From an uncultured Pseudophaeobacter sp. (GTDB lineage Bacteria; Pseudomonadota; Alphaproteobacteria; Rhodobacterales; Rhodobacteraceae): DNA of 50,831 bases. The first letter of the stretch is position 1. Each line of letters begins with the position of its first letter. The stretch lies in NCBI GenBank assembly GCA_905479575.1, contig CAJQNB010000046.1, positions 1-50,831 on the forward strand. The letters run 5' to 3'. Of this stretch, positions 1 to 7,967 are shown one piece after another. Made by a program: the position numbers and the translations under genes. Below the pieces are notes generated by a model. That model was not told the origin of the DNA. It saw only the letters and a list, made by a program, of their open reading frames with translations, and did not search any database.

Positions 1-165
1 ATGCGAAAGGTCGATGGCTGGGAAACCTTGGCTCAGCCCATCGCCCCGATCAGACTTGACCTCGCGGCCTGATCAGGCCCAAATCCACATGCTCGGAGAA
101 CGCCGCCAGAGAATTTCCACCAGATTCGAGACACAACCCCCAGCGATGACCAGTAAGAGCGGTTA

Positions 166-861
166 ATGCCGATGCCAGTTCACAGTTTCCACAATCACCG
201 CTTCTCCTTTGAGGAAGGTGAACTTGCAGGTCACAAAAACCTGATGACCTGCGTCATCATCGGGAACCAGCACCCTGTGGTCGTCTCAGATGGCTGTGAT
301 CTGGTTACAGCGCAGATTATCTGTATCAAAGCCGATGTTTCGCACCGTGTGGCCGTGCCCAAAGGCGGCGCTGACATCATTTACCTGGATGGCGTCCGCC
401 TTGGCACGGATCGCCCGCCGTTTATGCCGCTCACATCTGAATGGCGCGGGCTGGCGCGTGCCTTCGACCTCCAGGATTATGCCGCCCTCAATACCTTTCG
501 TAACAGGCTTGAGCAGGACCGTTTGCCCCCTGACCAAAGCGTCATGGAGATCGTGAAAGAGCTTTATCTGGCGCCGTTCACCCGTTTGTCGCAGACGGAT
601 CTGGCCTCAGCGCTTGGTCTTGAACGTACCCAAGCGCTGAGACACTTCAAAGCAACCACCGGACAAACCTTTCGACGGTTCAAGATTTGGGCCGCCCTTG
701 TTGCCGCAACGCGCAGTGCACACGCGGGTGAGAGAATTGGCCATGCTGGAATAGAAGCAGGCTTTGCAGACGCTGCACATCTGGCGCGAACAGCAGGTAT
801 CGTGTTCGGGGTGACGCCCACTGTGGGGCTCTCTGGGTTGAAGACTATAGAGACCATGTGA
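166..861 (+). CDS. AraC-family transcriptional regulator
   Basis: Probable DNA-binding regulator of 231 residues. The C-terminal third (about residues 140-225) has the two helix-turn-helix units of the AraC/XylS family: a first helix pair around LASALGLERTQALRHFK and a second around HAGIEAGFADAAHLARTAG, ending in the family's F-G-x-T-P element. The N-terminal 130 residues are not recognisable as a cupin but probably hold the effector domain. The ATG at 166 is used; a second ATG two codons later (172) is equally possible because neither has a strong ribosome binding site. It lies 85 bp upstream of, and co-directional with, a glycosyltransferase gene, which it might control; that link is only positional. 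The ligand is unknown. Confidence 0.8.
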   Translation: MPMPVHSFHNHRFSFEEGELAGHKNLMTCVIIGNQHPVVVSDGCDLVTAQIICIKADVSHRVAVPKGGADIIYLDGVRLGTDRPPFMPLTSEWRGLARAFDLQDYAALNTFRNRLEQDRLPPDQSVMEIVKELYLAPFTRLSQTDLASALGLERTQALRHFKATTGQTFRRFKIWAALVAATRSAHAGERIGHAGIEAGFADAAHLARTAGIVFGVTPTVGLSGLKTIETM

Positions 862-946
862 GAACCGCCGCGAGGCTCCTCCGACAATCCGCCTGCAGTC
901 CAGAAGAGGCATTCTCTGCGCCCCGTGCACGCATAGGGACAGTAAC

Positions 947-2899
947 ATGGAATTAACCAGGTTTGTCCTAAGGTTGCCCCAAGTCACTACAGACGCAAAT
1001 CCGCAGCGGACATCACACATGGGGCAAAAGTTGGACAAGAACACTTTCTCTTTAGATCTTGGTAAAAATGCGGGTAGCAAAACGGCTTTGGTTGAGTCTC
1101 AGAGATTTCTAGGCCGCAAGGGCGCGCCGACATCAGGTCGTTCAGGGCGTAAGCACAGCAAAAATTCCGTGGTCGATCAGAAGGCTGCTGGGCAACTGGA
1201 ATCGCATCTGTTGTACAAGGATATTTTGCTGGCAAGGGTGAACAACGAATACACCAAAGTTGGTCAACTTTCGCAGCAAGGCGTGGAACAATTCCCGACA
1301 GAGGCCCGCTTTTACCTGTACCTGGCAAAATCTTTCTCACAAAGCGGGAACTATCTTGAGGCTTTGAAGCATCTCACTCAGGGTTTGGCTCTTGAGCCGC
1401 AGAATTCAGAGATACTTGTCACTATTGGGAATACACTGGAGGGCTGGGGAAAGCCCCATGATGCCAAAGGGTTCTTTCAGGCGGCTCTGGCTGTCGACCC
1501 TGCCAATGTTCCGGCGATCTCCAATTTGTTCAACTTAAGTTTGGCGGAAAGTGACTGGAGTTTTTTTCCAAACCTCCCGGACATGCTGAAAGTCCTGGAG
1601 CAGGCGAATACTTTGGGCAATCCCTTTAACATCTTGTCGCTGACTGATGCGCCGGGATTGCACAAAAGCCATCTGATGCACCGCGACCGCTCACTGCAAA
1701 AGAATGTACTGAAAAACGATAAGTTCAAACCGCAAGTGCCACCTGGTGAGAAAATTCGGATTGGATATTTTTCTTCGGATTTCCATAACCACGCCACGAT
1801 GTTCCTGCTGGGGAAATTCTTTGAAAACCATGACCTGGATCGCTTTGAAGTCTTTCTCTATGACTTGCAGGAGTTGGTTGATACCGATTTTGGTCGCCAA
1901 ATTAGATCTAACGCACAATCCTATGTCTCTTTGGTGGGCATGACTGATACGCAAGCCGCAGAACGGGCCCGCGCTGATGGATTGGATATTGCCGTTGATA
2001 TGAAAGTCTATACCAAAGGCTGCCGCCCACTGATCTTTTCCCAGCGGGTCGCTCCTACTCAGGTTTCATATCTCGGCTATCCAGGCACCAGCGGCATATC
2101 GAACATGGACTATTTCGTTGGGGATCCAGTGACGGTCCCGGCTAAGAATCGTCGGTTTTTCAACGAAAAAATCATTTATATGCCAAACTGTTACCAGGCG
2201 AACGACAATCTGCGCCCGCACCCGGATGTGATTCCATCCAAAGCAGAGCTTGGGTTGCCAGAGGACAAATTCATCTTTTGCAGCTTGAACAACCCCAATA
2301 AGGTCACACCGGTTGAGTATGATATCTGGATGCGGCTTTTGCATGCGGTGCCCGATAGTGTGCTGTGGATACTGGCGCCCAGCGAGCACCAGAAAAAGAA
2401 CCTCACCGATGAAGCAGCAGCCAGGGGCATTGGACCGGAGCGTTTGGTTTTTGCAGGTCGGGTAAGCATCAAGGCACATCTTGCACGATTGCCTCAGGCG
2501 GATCTGTTTTTGGATACGTTCAATTGTTGTGCCCATACCACGGCCAGCGAGACCCTGTGGTCTGGGGTGCCCTTGATCACAAAACCAGGGGAGCAGTTTG
2601 CCTCGCGTGTCGCGGCCAGCCTGCTTACCGCGATCGGCTGCGAGGATTTGATCACTCAAAGCGCTGAAGACTATTTTGATCTGGCGCTCAAACTGGCCCA
2701 AGATCCAGATGCTCTGGGGCAAATCAAACAGCGTCTGAAGGATAATCTCTGGACCACGCCGCTTTATGATTCAGAATCCTATCTTCAGGATTTCCAGGAT
2801 CTGATGGAAAAAGCCGTTACACGACAGCGATCAGGACAGGCGCCGAAACATCTGTTCTTGGGGGAAGAGCCTACTTCGCCAAAGAAAAAAGCCCGATAG
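947..2899 (+). CDS. TPR-containing O-GlcNAc-transferase-like glycosyltransferase (GT41/SPINDLY type)
   Basis: 650-residue cytosolic protein with no signal peptide. Residues about 120-195 form TPR-like helical repeats (two units ending near LEPQN and VDPAN). Residues about 268-605 match the bacterial GT41 catalytic region: DFHNHAT (278-284) corresponds to the family's active-site His segment, VAPTQVSYLGYPGTSG (368-383) is the strongly conserved core, Lys452 in NNPNKVTP lies where the UDP-contacting lysine sits, and HTTASETLWSGVPLIT follows. By family it transfers a sugar, often GlcNAc, from a nucleotide sugar to Ser/Thr of a protein; acceptor and sugar are unknown. Start at 947 has GGGA 8 nt upstream; an in-frame ATG at 1019 is an alternative. 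Codon use looks less GC-biased than the core genes here (impression, not computed). Confidence 0.88.
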   Translation: MELTRFVLRLPQVTTDANPQRTSHMGQKLDKNTFSLDLGKNAGSKTALVESQRFLGRKGAPTSGRSGRKHSKNSVVDQKAAGQLESHLLYKDILLARVNNEYTKVGQLSQQGVEQFPTEARFYLYLAKSFSQSGNYLEALKHLTQGLALEPQNSEILVTIGNTLEGWGKPHDAKGFFQAALAVDPANVPAISNLFNLSLAESDWSFFPNLPDMLKVLEQANTLGNPFNILSLTDAPGLHKSHLMHRDRSLQKNVLKNDKFKPQVPPGEKIRIGYFSSDFHNHATMFLLGKFFENHDLDRFEVFLYDLQELVDTDFGRQIRSNAQSYVSLVGMTDTQAAERARADGLDIAVDMKVYTKGCRPLIFSQRVAPTQVSYLGYPGTSGISNMDYFVGDPVTVPAKNRRFFNEKIIYMPNCYQANDNLRPHPDVIPSKAELGLPEDKFIFCSLNNPNKVTPVEYDIWMRLLHAVPDSVLWILAPSEHQKKNLTDEAAARGIGPERLVFAGRVSIKAHLARLPQADLFLDTFNCCAHTTASETLWSGVPLITKPGEQFASRVAASLLTAIGCEDLITQSAEDYFDLALKLAQDPDALGQIKQRLKDNLWTTPLYDSESYLQDFQDLMEKAVTRQRSGQAPKHLFLGEEPTSPKKKAR

Positions 2900-2911
2900 G
2901 CGGTGTGTTAC

Positions 2912-2941
2912 AGCTGGGCCTGGTGCCAGGCAGGTCCAGCT
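2912..2941. terminator. Weak hairpin between convergent genes
   Basis: AGCTGG pairs with CCAGCT and the inner GCCTG with CAGGC around a GTGC loop. It sits between the converging glycosyltransferase and L,D-transpeptidase genes. There is no T tract on either side, so terminator function is uncertain. Confidence 0.3.
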
Positions 2942-2962
2942 GCAGAAGGTTGCCACTGAGGA

Positions 2963-3562
2963 TTACAGAATACGCACCTGAGTGCCGACCTTAACCAGCG
3001 GGTAGAGCTGCTCAACATGCTGATTGTACAGACCAATACAGCCGGAGGAGCTCTGCCGTCCGATTTTGCGGGTGTCATGGGTGCCGTGCACCAGATAGGC
3101 CGGCCAGCTCAGGTACATGGCGCGGGTGCCAAGCGGGTTGCCGGGGCCACCTTCCATGCGCAGTGGCAGCGTCGGGTCACGTTCCCGCATATTTGCGGTC
3201 GGCGTCCAGCTGGGGTTTTCGGCCTTGCGGATTACCTTGGTATAGCCGCGCTTGGTCAGCTCTTCTGACATAGGCACCGAGGAAGGATAAAGCCGATAGG
3301 TTTCGCCATCACCGCCCCAGTAGTGTACTGCCCGCGATGTGACATCCGCCAGCAGGCACCCAATTCCAAGTTCGTCAAAATGATCCTGCCAGTTTTGTTG
3401 CTGGAACGAGGAAATATTGCGCTGAACCGTGTGCTGATCTGAAATCGGATCTTCATTTTGCGGAAATGCGTCGCTGGACTGCGCCCGCAGCAATGCCGGA
3501 GTGGCCAGAGATGCACCAAGCCCCAGAAGGGCAGCGCGGCGATGGATAGGTTTTGAAGACAT
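2963..3562 (-). CDS. L,D-transpeptidase (YkuD family), exported
   Basis: 199-residue periplasmic enzyme expected to act on peptidoglycan, making 3-3 crosslinks or attaching proteins through meso-diaminopimelate. The N-terminus has twin arginines followed by a hydrophobic stretch ending in ALLRAQS, which looks like a Tat signal peptide. The YkuD signature is present: GNPLGTRAMYL (141-151), His159 in HGT, and the nucleophile Cys175 in SSSGCIGLYN, with the usual spacing between His and Cys. The ATG at 3562 was chosen because it places the signal peptide at the N-terminus. The gene is monocistronic and convergent with the upstream glycosyltransferase. Which transpeptidase reaction it performs cannot be told from sequence. 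Confidence 0.9.
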   Translation of the reverse strand: MSSKPIHRRAALLGLGASLATPALLRAQSSDAFPQNEDPISDQHTVQRNISSFQQQNWQDHFDELGIGCLLADVTSRAVHYWGGDGETYRLYPSSVPMSEELTKRGYTKVIRKAENPSWTPTANMRERDPTLPLRMEGGPGNPLGTRAMYLSWPAYLVHGTHDTRKIGRQSSSGCIGLYNQHVEQLYPLVKVGTQVRIL

Positions 3563-3694
3563 GGGTTGGTCACACTGCTCGCTGTTTTATGGTTACTGTA
3601 CCCATATGGGATGTTGCGCAGAGGTGAAAAGCCCCGCGCAGATCACTTTTTCGTATTAATTCGAATTATTGCATCTGTATTGGGCGGGGGGAAC

Positions 3695-3725
3695 AAAAAA
3701 GAGCCCCGAAATGCATCGAGGCTCC
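3695..3725 (-). terminator. Rho-independent terminator of mmsA
   Basis: On the minus strand GAGCCTCG pairs with CGGGGCTC (one G-T wobble) around an 8-nt loop and is followed directly by six T. It lies 28 bp past the mmsA stop codon. Confidence 0.85.
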
Positions 3726-3752
3726 TTCTTTTTGTTCATTTAAGCTAGGGGT

Positions 3753-5252
3753 TTAGTCCATTGCTTTAAAGTTGAACTCGCCGCCTTCACGGATGCCCGA
3801 GGGCCAGCGCGAGGTGATGGTTTTGGTGCGCGTGTAGAATTTGAACGCATCCGGACCGTGCTGGTTCAAATCGCCAAAGGCGGATTTTTTCCAGCCACCA
3901 AAGGTGTGGTAGGCCAGTGGCACAGGAATTGGCACGTTGATGCCGATCATGCCGATGTTGATCCGGTTGGCAAAGTCACGGGCGGTGTCGCCATCGCGGG
4001 TGTAGATCGCGGTGCCGTTGCCGTATTCGTGATCCATCGCGTAGGACAGCGCTTCTTCATAGGTTTCGGCGCGCACGGTGGACAGAACCGGGCCAAAGAT
4101 TTCCTGCTTGTAGATGTCCATATCGGTGGTGACATTGTCAAACAGGCTGGGGCCAACAAAGAAGCCATCCTCATAGCCCTGCAGGCTAAAGTCACGGCCA
4201 TCGACAACCAGATCGGCGCCCTGATCAACACCAGTTTGAACCAGACGCTCGATATTGGCTTTGGCAGCTGCGGTCACAACCGGGCCGTAATCGACATCGT
4301 CGCCAGCGGTGTAGGGGCCAACCTTGAGGGTCTCGACACGGGGGATCAGCTTTTCGATCAGCCGATCAGCGGTCTCTTTACCAACAGGAACCGCAACCGA
4401 AATCGCCATGCAGCGTTCGCCAGCAGCACCGTAACCGGCGCCGATCAGGGCGTCAGCCGCCTGATCAAGGTCAGCATCGGGCATGATGATCATGTGGTTC
4501 TTGGCGCCGCCAAAGCACTGAACGCGCTTACCCTGGGCACAGCCGGTGCCGTAGATGTATTCGGCGATTGGGGTCGAGCCGACAAAACCAACCGACTGGA
4601 TGGTGTCATCATAAAGGATCGCATCCACGGCTTCTTTGTCGCCGTTCACAACCTGAATGATGCCTTTGGGCAGGCCTGCTTCTTCCAGCAGTTCCGCCAG
4701 CATCAAAGGCACCGATGGGTCACGCTCGGATGGTTTCAGGATGAAGGCATTGCCGCAGGCGATGGCCGGGGCAAACATCCACATGGGGATCATCGCTGGG
4801 AAGTTGAACGGGGTGATACCCGCAGTCACGCCAAGGGCCTGACGCATGGAATACATGTCGATGCCAGGGCCGGCGCTGTCGGTGAATTCACCCTTCAGCA
4901 GCTGTGGCGCACCGATGCAGTATTCTACAACTTCCAGACCACGCTGGATGTCGCCTTTGGCGTCGGGGAAGGTTTTGCCGTGCTCGCGCGACAGGGTTTC
5001 GGCCAGCTTGTCCATATCGCGGTTCAGCAGGTCGACAAATTTCATCATTACGCGGGCGCGGCGCTGGGGGTTCACTTTTTCCCAAGCAGGCTGAGCAGCA
5101 GCGGCAACCGCGACGGCCTGCGCCATCTCTTCTTTGCTGGCCAGTGGGCATTTGGCCTGCACTTCGCCGGTGGCGGGGTTGAAGACGTCAGAAAAACGGC
5201 CCGACGTGCCTTTGACGTGTTCACCGTTGATGTAGTGGGTGAGCTCTTGCAT
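3753..5252 (-). CDS. mmsA: Methylmalonate-semialdehyde dehydrogenase (CoA-acylating)
   Basis: 499-residue ALDH-superfamily enzyme. Members of the MmsA subfamily convert (methyl)malonate semialdehyde plus CoA and NAD+ to propionyl- or acetyl-CoA, CO2 and NADH, in valine, inositol or beta-alanine breakdown. Visible features are the TPFNFPAMIPMWMFAPA segment, the Rossmann GFVGSTPIAEYIY turn, and the catalytic Cys281 in GERCMA. The C-terminal FGGWKKSAFGDLNQHGPDA motif is typical of this subfamily. The open frame extends 18 codons upstream, but the ATG at 5252 is preceded by a perfect AGGAGG 8 nt away and starts the family-like MQELTHYI. It is transcribed divergently from a LysR gene that probably regulates it, with a dyad site between them. 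Confidence 0.93.
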   Translation of the reverse strand: MQELTHYINGEHVKGTSGRFSDVFNPATGEVQAKCPLASKEEMAQAVAVAAAAQPAWEKVNPQRRARVMMKFVDLLNRDMDKLAETLSREHGKTFPDAKGDIQRGLEVVEYCIGAPQLLKGEFTDSAGPGIDMYSMRQALGVTAGITPFNFPAMIPMWMFAPAIACGNAFILKPSERDPSVPLMLAELLEEAGLPKGIIQVVNGDKEAVDAILYDDTIQSVGFVGSTPIAEYIYGTGCAQGKRVQCFGGAKNHMIIMPDADLDQAADALIGAGYGAAGERCMAISVAVPVGKETADRLIEKLIPRVETLKVGPYTAGDDVDYGPVVTAAAKANIERLVQTGVDQGADLVVDGRDFSLQGYEDGFFVGPSLFDNVTTDMDIYKQEIFGPVLSTVRAETYEEALSYAMDHEYGNGTAIYTRDGDTARDFANRINIGMIGINVPIPVPLAYHTFGGWKKSAFGDLNQHGPDAFKFYTRTKTITSRWPSGIREGGEFNFKAMD

Positions 5253-5333
5253 CAGAAAAACCTCCTCATGGATGACTTGAGGCGAGCTTAGGCTTGCAAA
5301 AAACAACGGAAAAGAGGAAAGATTTCAAATAGG

Positions 5334-5351
5334 ATTTGCAGGAACGCAAAT
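5334..5351. promoter_or_regulatory. Dyad operator candidate between mmsA and its LysR gene
   Basis: ATTTGC-N6-GCAAAT is a perfect 6/6 inverted repeat that also fits the LysR T-N11-A rule. It lies in the 146-bp divergent intergenic region, 48 bp upstream of the LysR start and 82 bp upstream of the mmsA start, where LysR regulators usually bind. Binding is inferred from position and symmetry only. Confidence 0.45.
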
Positions 5352-5398
5352 GGTTAACGGGGTAGTCTGGCCTCGATCAAACTGAGGGGATCGCGCAG

Positions 5399-6295
5399 AT
5401 GGATGCTCAATGGGATGATATGAAAGTGTTTTTGGCGGTTGCCCGAGAGGCCAGCCTGTCTGGTGCCGGGCGTATCTTGAAAATGGATCCTGCCACGGTA
5501 GGCCGTCGCATTGCACGTTTTGAAGCTGCATTGGAAACCCCTCTTTTTGTCAAATCCCCTCAGGGCTACGCGCTCAGCGCCTCGGGGGATCGTCTCTTGG
5601 TTCATGCCGAGGCCGCAGAACAGGCGATGCGCGCCGGGGCTGAGGCGCTCACCGGGCCAAGCGACACCCTGTCAGGGCAGATCCGCATCGGTGCGCCGGA
5701 TGGCAGCGCCAATTACATCCTGCCGCAGGTCTGTGCCCAGATCTGTGAGGAACACCCGGATCTGGATATCCAAATCGTCGCCTTGCCTCGGGTGATCAAC
5801 CTGAGCCGTCGCGAGGCGGATATGGCGGTCACGGTGAGTGCGCCCACAGCGGGGCAGCTCCTGGTGCAAAAGCTGACGGATTATAAACTGCATATGGTGG
5901 GCTCACACCATTATTTGCGCAAACACCCGCCGATCAAAAAGCTCGAAGATCTCAAAGGTCACAAAATGATCGGCTATATTCCCGACATGATTTTTGATCA
6001 GGAACTGGATTACATCAGCAATCTCGGCGTCGAACGGGTGGCGCTGGCCTCCAATTCGGTGTCAGTACAGATCAAGCTGGCGGCCCAGGGCACGGCGCTT
6101 TGTGTGGCGCATGATTTTTCCCTGCCGGCCCATCGTATGCTGCGCAAGGTTCTCACCGATAAGATCAGTCTCACCCGCAGTTTCTACCTGGTACGCCACC
6201 AAGGTGACCAGCGCAGCGAGCGGTTGAACCGCTTTGCGCGTGCCTTGACCAAAGGCATCCGCGAGGAGGTGGCCCGGCTGGAGGCCTTGACTTGA
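5399..6295 (+). CDS. LysR-family regulator, divergent from mmsA
   Basis: 298 residues. Residues 5-62 form the LysR winged helix-turn-helix (DDMKVFLAVAREASLSGAGR, then RRIARFEAALETPLF). The remainder is the substrate-binding-like effector domain, beginning near LSGQIRIGAPDGSANYILP. GAGGGG lies 9 nt upstream of the ATG. The gene points away from mmsA across a 146-bp gap holding a dyad, the classic arrangement for a LysR regulator controlling its neighbour and itself. The effector may be a valine, inositol or beta-alanine catabolite, but this is inference from context. Confidence 0.88.
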   Translation: MDAQWDDMKVFLAVAREASLSGAGRILKMDPATVGRRIARFEAALETPLFVKSPQGYALSASGDRLLVHAEAAEQAMRAGAEALTGPSDTLSGQIRIGAPDGSANYILPQVCAQICEEHPDLDIQIVALPRVINLSRREADMAVTVSAPTAGQLLVQKLTDYKLHMVGSHHYLRKHPPIKKLEDLKGHKMIGYIPDMIFDQELDYISNLGVERVALASNSVSVQIKLAAQGTALCVAHDFSLPAHRMLRKVLTDKISLTRSFYLVRHQGDQRSERLNRFARALTKGIREEVARLEALT

Positions 6296-6350
6296 CGCGG
6301 CGTTGCGGCAACGCTTGGTAATACGCAATAAAATTACCAAAGGAGCGCAT

Positions 6351-6785
6351 ATGCTGGTTCAATTGATTCTGAAGTCCAAGGCGGGCGCCGCAGTTGTGAC
6401 AGTGGCCCCCAATGCGTCCGTTGCCGATGCAGCAGCTCTGCTTTCGGACAAGGGGATCGGCACGGTGGTGGTCTCTTCTGATGGCAAAACAGCTGAAGGC
6501 ATCTTGTCAGAGCGTGATATTGTCCGCGAGCTTGGCAAAAGCGGCTCAGGCTGCCTGGGCAAACCTGTCAGCGCGTATATGACGACAAAGCTGGTAACCT
6601 GCTCGCGCCAGTCCAACGTCGAAGATATCCTGCAGCAGATGACAACGGGCCGTTTCCGCCATATGCCAGTGGTTGAAGACGGGGAAATGGTGGGCCTGGT
6701 CTCTTTGGGGGATGTTGTTAAGGCGCAGCTGGCCGAAATCGCCATGGAGAAAAATGCCCTGGAAGGCATGATCATGGGGCACTGA
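6351..6785 (+). CDS. CBS-domain pair protein
   Basis: 144-residue cytosolic protein made of two CBS motifs (about residues 8-60 and 73-130), including GIGTVVVSSDGKTAEGILSE and the MTTGRFRHMPVVEDGEMVG segment that ends the second CBS. Stand-alone CBS pairs usually bind adenosyl compounds (AMP, ATP, SAM) or act as redox or energy sensors. No extra catalytic domain is present, so the partner is unknown. The ATG at 6351 is chosen over one at 6303 because AAGGAG lies 6 nt upstream. It follows the LysR gene by 55 bp in the same direction. Confidence 0.88.
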   Translation: MLVQLILKSKAGAAVVTVAPNASVADAAALLSDKGIGTVVVSSDGKTAEGILSERDIVRELGKSGSGCLGKPVSAYMTTKLVTCSRQSNVEDILQQMTTGRFRHMPVVEDGEMVGLVSLGDVVKAQLAEIAMEKNALEGMIMGH

Positions 6786-6824
6786 CACCCAAGATTGATG
6801 TCACGCTCCGCTGGCGCCTGTCGT

Positions 6825-6844
6825 GCAGCGGCGATGGCCGCTGC
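6825..6844 (+). terminator. Hairpin downstream of the CBS gene
   Basis: GCAGCGGC-GATG-GCCGCTGC, an 8-bp perfect stem with a 4-nt loop, begins 40 bp after the stop. Only GGGTTT follows, so it is a weak intrinsic terminator at best. Confidence 0.4.
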
Positions 6845-7006
6845 GGGTTTCTGGTCAGGCGTATTCCCGGATAAACGTTGGGTCGCGACCAGATGACGCG
6901 CGGGAATATCGCTTTGGGTATTTTCCCCCTCTTGCGTCCTCAGGGGTTAAGATGTTTGGTCTGCGCAAGAGCTTAGACCGAAACAGTACCATGACAGGAG
7001 AGGCCA

Positions 7007-7504
7007 ATGCGCATCGGCTTGTATCCAGGGACGTTTGATCCCATCACATTGGGTCATATCGACATCATCCGCCGGGCCAGTGCGCTGGTGGACAAGCTGG
7101 TTATCGGGGTTGCGATCAACCGCGACAAGGGGCCTTTGTTCTCGCTGGAAGAGCGCGTGACCATGATTGAGGCAGAATGCGCAAAGCTGAGCGAGCAGAC
7201 CGGCACTGAAATCGTGGTGCATCCCTTTGAAAACCTGTTGATTGATTGTGCCCACGATGTCGGCGCCCAAATCATCGTCCGGGGGCTTCGGGCTGTTGCT
7301 GACTTTGAATATGAATATCAAATGGTTGGCATGAACCGCGTATTGGATAGCTCGGTTGAGACGGTGTTCTTGATGGCTGAGGCCCGGCATCAGGCAATTG
7401 CCTCCAAGCTGGTCAAGGAAATCGCCCGCCTGGATGGGGATGTTTCCAAGTTTGTCACGCCACTGGTCTTTGATGAGCTGCGAAAACGGCTAGGCAAGAT
7501 CTAG
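7007..7504 (+). CDS. coaD: Phosphopantetheine adenylyltransferase
   Basis: 165-residue enzyme of coenzyme A synthesis (4'-phosphopantetheine + ATP to dephospho-CoA + PPi). The nucleotidyltransferase fold is clear: YPGTFDPITLGH at residues 5-16 holds the TxGH-like ATP site, RGLRAVADFEYEYQM follows at mid-length, and the C-terminal SKLVKEIARLDGDVSKFV segment is the ISSTxVR-like region. Length is standard for the family (about 160). The ATG at 7007 has AGGAGAGG just upstream. A stem-loop with a T-rich tail follows about 100 bp after the stop. Confidence 0.97.
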   Translation: MRIGLYPGTFDPITLGHIDIIRRASALVDKLVIGVAINRDKGPLFSLEERVTMIEAECAKLSEQTGTEIVVHPFENLLIDCAHDVGAQIIVRGLRAVADFEYEYQMVGMNRVLDSSVETVFLMAEARHQAIASKLVKEIARLDGDVSKFVTPLVFDELRKRLGKI

Positions 7505-7603
7505 GTGAGAGCTAGGCAAGGGCAGCCGGCCCGGTGTCATCCGGACTAACGGCCATCAGCCTTTGGAGAGAACTCCACGACATAATTATGAAAAACAACG
7601 CTT

Positions 7604-7641
7604 GGCGCGGCCTGAAACAGGGCTGCGCCTTTGTCGTTTTT
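7604..7641 (+). terminator. Probable coaD terminator
   Basis: GGCGCGGCC pairs with GGCTGCGCC (one G-T wobble) around an 8-nt loop and is followed by TTTGTCGTTTTT. It lies 100 bp past the coaD stop. Confidence 0.6.
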
Positions 7642-7716
7642 GCGCCCGAGTGGTTTTGGCAGAGGTGTTTTGGTCAGCATCGGTTTGGCTGACCTCAGCA
7701 GGACGGGCAGGGGAGC

Positions 7717-7860
7717 TCAGCGCCAGAAGGCGACCCAGTCGAGCAGCTCGAACAGCTTTTTCGCCAGAAACAGCAAATTGTCCCCACCAAACAGCAAAAG
7801 GTCAGCGACCACTGCCAGCACCAGGAACAGGCCAAGCCATATGGCAATCTTATTTGTCAT
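7717..7860 (-). CDS. Small single-pass membrane protein downstream of gap
   Basis: 47-residue ORF: MTNKIAIWLGLFLVLAVVAD forms one membrane helix, followed by a second hydrophobic or amphipathic stretch (LLLFGGDNLLFLAKKLF) and a WVAFWR end. It starts 107 bp after the gap stop on the same strand, so it could be co-transcribed. A strong hairpin lies between the two genes. GGAG is present 4 nt before the ATG, closer than usual. A similar short hydrophobic ORF next to gap in relatives is my recollection and was not checked. Function unknown. Confidence 0.6.
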   Translation of the reverse strand: MTNKIAIWLGLFLVLAVVADLLLFGGDNLLFLAKKLFELLDWVAFWR

Positions 7861-7882
7861 GAGGCTCCGCCAGAATGAATAA

Positions 7883-7910
7883 CGCCCGCTCAGATATGCC
7901 TGAGCGGGCG
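7883..7910 (-). terminator. 11-bp hairpin between gap and the small membrane ORF
   Basis: CGCCCGCTCAG pairs perfectly with CTGAGCGGGCG around a 6-nt loop, 57 bp after the gap stop. On the minus strand it is followed by TTATTCATT rather than a pure T tract. It may terminate gap partially, or stabilise the gap mRNA 3' end. Confidence 0.6.
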
Positions 7911-7967
7911 CGAAATCTCAAGAGCGACACGCCATTAGCGCGCTCTGCGTTCAAATCCGGGGATGGT

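Noticed and set aside
1..72. 23-codon open frame at the left edge, possibly the end of an upstream gene
   Set aside because: Too short to recognise, and the window cuts it; no ribosome binding site or family signal.
3566..3748. 60-codon ORF between the L,D-transpeptidase and mmsA
   Set aside because: It runs through the mmsA terminator hairpin and has no ribosome binding site or similarity.
3858..5291. 477-codon ORF opposite mmsA, and similar long antisense ORFs over gap, tkt, purL and others
   Set aside because: Antisense frames mirror the codon bias of the sense genes; the sense proteins carry clear family motifs.
7588..7692. Short ORF beginning ATGAAAAACAACGCT after coaD
   Set aside because: No ribosome binding site, and it overlaps the coaD terminator hairpin.
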